Translations under genes and position numbers: made by a program
Part shown: positions 20,417 to 21,729 of the stretch, in pieces
Layout of the letters: each line of letters begins with the position of its first letter
How positions within the stretch are numbered: the stretch's first letter is position 1
Assembly: GCF_002311515.1 (NCBI RefSeq)
Contig: NZ_DCAO01000033.1
Coordinates: 5,776 to 27,504 of the forward strand
DNA: 21,729 bases
From: Thalassospira sp. UBA1131
GTDB taxonomy: Bacteria; Pseudomonadota; Alphaproteobacteria; Rhodospirillales; Thalassospiraceae
Direction of reading: 5' to 3'
The notes under the pieces: model-generated
The model's database searches: none
Seen by the model: only the letters and a program-made list of their open reading frames with translations
Told to the model about the DNA's origin: nothing

Positions 20417-21729
20417 GTGCCGACGCGCAAGCCATCATGGCGGATCGCGGTCGCAATCGCAATGACTGCCGGTCTTGCCGCATGTAGTGCTAATGAAACA
20501 GAAAATCTTGGTCAAATAGGGGCAGTGTCCGGTTATTTCGGTGGTGTGGTCGCTGATGAGCCACGTGCCGTCCGGAATGCACGGGATGTTTTGTCTGCCG
20601 GTGGCACGGCTGCGGACGCTGCTGTGGCGCTTTACGCCACCATGACCGTAACCAAGCCATCTGTTGCCGGAATTGGCGGCGGCGGGGTTTGTGTTGTGCA
20701 TGATCGCGCAACGAAAAAGGTCGAAGTTCTTGATTTCTGGCCACGTCGGGGCACACGCACCGGTTCCGATCAAACACCAACCACCATCCCAACCGTTCCG
20801 CGCGGCCTTTATGCGCTGAGCGCACGTTATGGCCGTTTGCAGTGGGGATCGCTGATCAGTGCGGCCGAACAATATGCCCGCCTTGGCGTGCCGGTATCGC
20901 GGTCGCTGGTTAAGGATATCGAGGCAAACCGTGCCCGGATTGAAGCCAGCCCAGCGCTGCGCGCGACCTTTATGCCAGATGGCAAGATGCTTGAAGTCGG
21001 CGACCGTATCCGTGCGGTCAATCTGGCGGCCCTTTTGACGTCACTGCGCGTCAAGGGACCGGGCGAGTTTTACAGCGGTGCGTTGGGTGCGGATATAGCC
21101 AATGCCGTGACGGCGGCGGGCGGCACACTTACCGCTGATGACATGCGCACCTATCGCCCGCAGTGGAAAACCGCGACCGAGGTCAAGGTTGGTAATGAAA
21201 CGCTTTATCTGGCCTATCCGCCGCGCTCCAATTCTGGTGCTTCGGTCATTGCCGAGGGCAGCGAACTTGCCGATATCCTGAACCGTTATCTGGCGGATAT
21301 CGCATCGGGTTCTGAGGCCGCACAGGCTGGTGCCGGACGCAGTGGCTTTGTCGTTGTCGACCGCGCAGCCAATGCGGTTGCCTGTGTCACCACCATGAAC
21401 AAGCCGTTTGGTGCGGGTCTTGGCGCAGATGCGTTTGGCCTTAACCTGGCTGCGGGGGATGCGAACATGATTTCAACCCCGCTGATGGGCCCGGCATTGA
21501 TGGTGAACCCGTTTGTCTGGGAATACTATTACGGCATTGCTGGCACTGGTACGCCGGCCGGTGCGACCAAACAGATCGCCACAATGGCCGAAGACCTGAT
21601 TGGTACTGGTGCTGCATCGGGTATTTCGATGAATTCCGACGGGGCGTCTTCGGTCAATGTCATCAAGTGCCTTGAAGGCACGCCACCCCATCCGGAAAGC
21701 TGCCAGTTCCTTGCCGACCCGGCAGGCGG
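20417..21729 (+). CDS. Gamma-glutamyltransferase-like lipoprotein lacking the catalytic Thr, 3' end outside window
   Basis: Family GGT enzymes process into two chains and use the new N-terminal Thr of the small chain as nucleophile. This frame, open to the right edge (437 codons), starts at GTG 20417 and gives a signal ending LAAC with lipidated Cys23; in-frame ATGs at 20363 and 20378 are alternatives. The GGT large-chain signature is clear: GGTAADAAVA (62-71), SVAGIGGGG, GLYALSARYGRL, and TADDMRTYRP. Two key sites are lost. LDFRET, with the substrate-binding Arg, reads LDFWPR (105-110). The nucleophile motif TTHxSVVD reads RSGFVVVD (308-315), with Arg and Ser in place of the two Thr. The segment before it is also much shorter than in active enzymes. 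It is probably a non-catalytic or differently acting envelope protein. Confidence 0.8.
   Translation, partial: MPTRKPSWRIAVAIAMTAGLAACSANETENLGQIGAVSGYFGGVVADEPRAVRNARDVLSAGGTAADAAVALYATMTVTKPSVAGIGGGGVCVVHDRATKKVEVLDFWPRRGTRTGSDQTPTTIPTVPRGLYALSARYGRLQWGSLISAAEQYARLGVPVSRSLVKDIEANRARIEASPALRATFMPDGKMLEVGDRIRAVNLAALLTSLRVKGPGEFYSGALGADIANAVTAAGGTLTADDMRTYRPQWKTATEVKVGNETLYLAYPPRSNSGASVIAEGSELADILNRYLADIASGSEAAQAGAGRSGFVVVDRAANAVACVTTMNKPFGAGLGADAFGLNLAAGDANMISTPLMGPALMVNPFVWEYYYGIAGTGTPAGATKQIATMAEDLIGTGAASGISMNSDGASSVNVIKCLEGTPPHPESCQFLADPAG

Overview
The window looks like chromosomal DNA of an alphaproteobacterium, most likely a marine Rhodospirillales member of the Thalassospira type. The evidence is moderate GC content, a phasin gene, the clpS-clpA pair, the accB-accC-aat neighbourhood beside an aroQ remnant, a fused ThiS-ThiG protein and an FemAB-like (DUF482) acyltransferase. 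The genus is an inference; no rRNA or other taxonomic marker is present. Most of the window is core housekeeping sequence. I see no insertion sequence, prophage, tRNA or CRISPR array.

Layout: (1) 1-1600: a D-Ala-D-Ala carboxypeptidase (minus, cut by the left edge) diverges from an unknown lipoprotein gene. (2) 1600-3350: a phasin with a long Lys/Ala/Pro-rich N-terminal tail, behind a promoter whose start region carries a PhaR-like operator. (3) 3500-6225: clpS-clpA, the adaptor and unfoldase of the N-end rule protease. (4) 6280-7416: an unknown helical protein, then a non-coding block with LuxO-type inverted repeats, a perfect-armed 28-bp palindrome, a textbook sigma-54 promoter and a roughly 110-nt structured RNA ending in a strong intrinsic terminator. 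(5) 7417-9790: a secreted Cache-domain protein followed by a methyl-accepting chemotaxis transducer. (6) 9810-12511: an FemAB-like acyltransferase (minus) diverging from serA. (7) 12535-16186, all minus: a decayed aroQ, accB, accC, aat and a GNAT acetyltransferase. (8) 16361-17421: fused thiS-thiG. (9) 17489-20376, minus: an M48 peptidase with TPR-like tail, a lipoprotein and a DsbA/ScsC-type thiol oxidoreductase, an envelope quality-control cluster. (10) 20417-end: a divergent gamma-glutamyltransferase-like lipoprotein that lacks the catalytic threonine and runs off the right edge.

How they work together: Aat, ClpS and ClpA are successive parts of one pathway, in which Aat adds Leu/Phe to N-termini, ClpS recognises them and ClpA unfolds the target for ClpP. 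AccB and AccC form the biotin half of acetyl-CoA carboxylase. The phasin coats PHA granules and may also touch the nucleoid. The Cache protein and the transducer are probably a sensor-transducer pair.

The most novel element is the 6926-7204 block. It has the architecture of the Vibrio qrr genes (TTGCA-N3-TGCAA enhancers, sigma-54 promoter, short terminator-ended RNA) in an alphaproteobacterial context. Other points worth a look are the aroQ pseudogene, the inverted PhaF-like phasin, the internal ThiS Gly-Gly and the apparently inactive GGT homologue.
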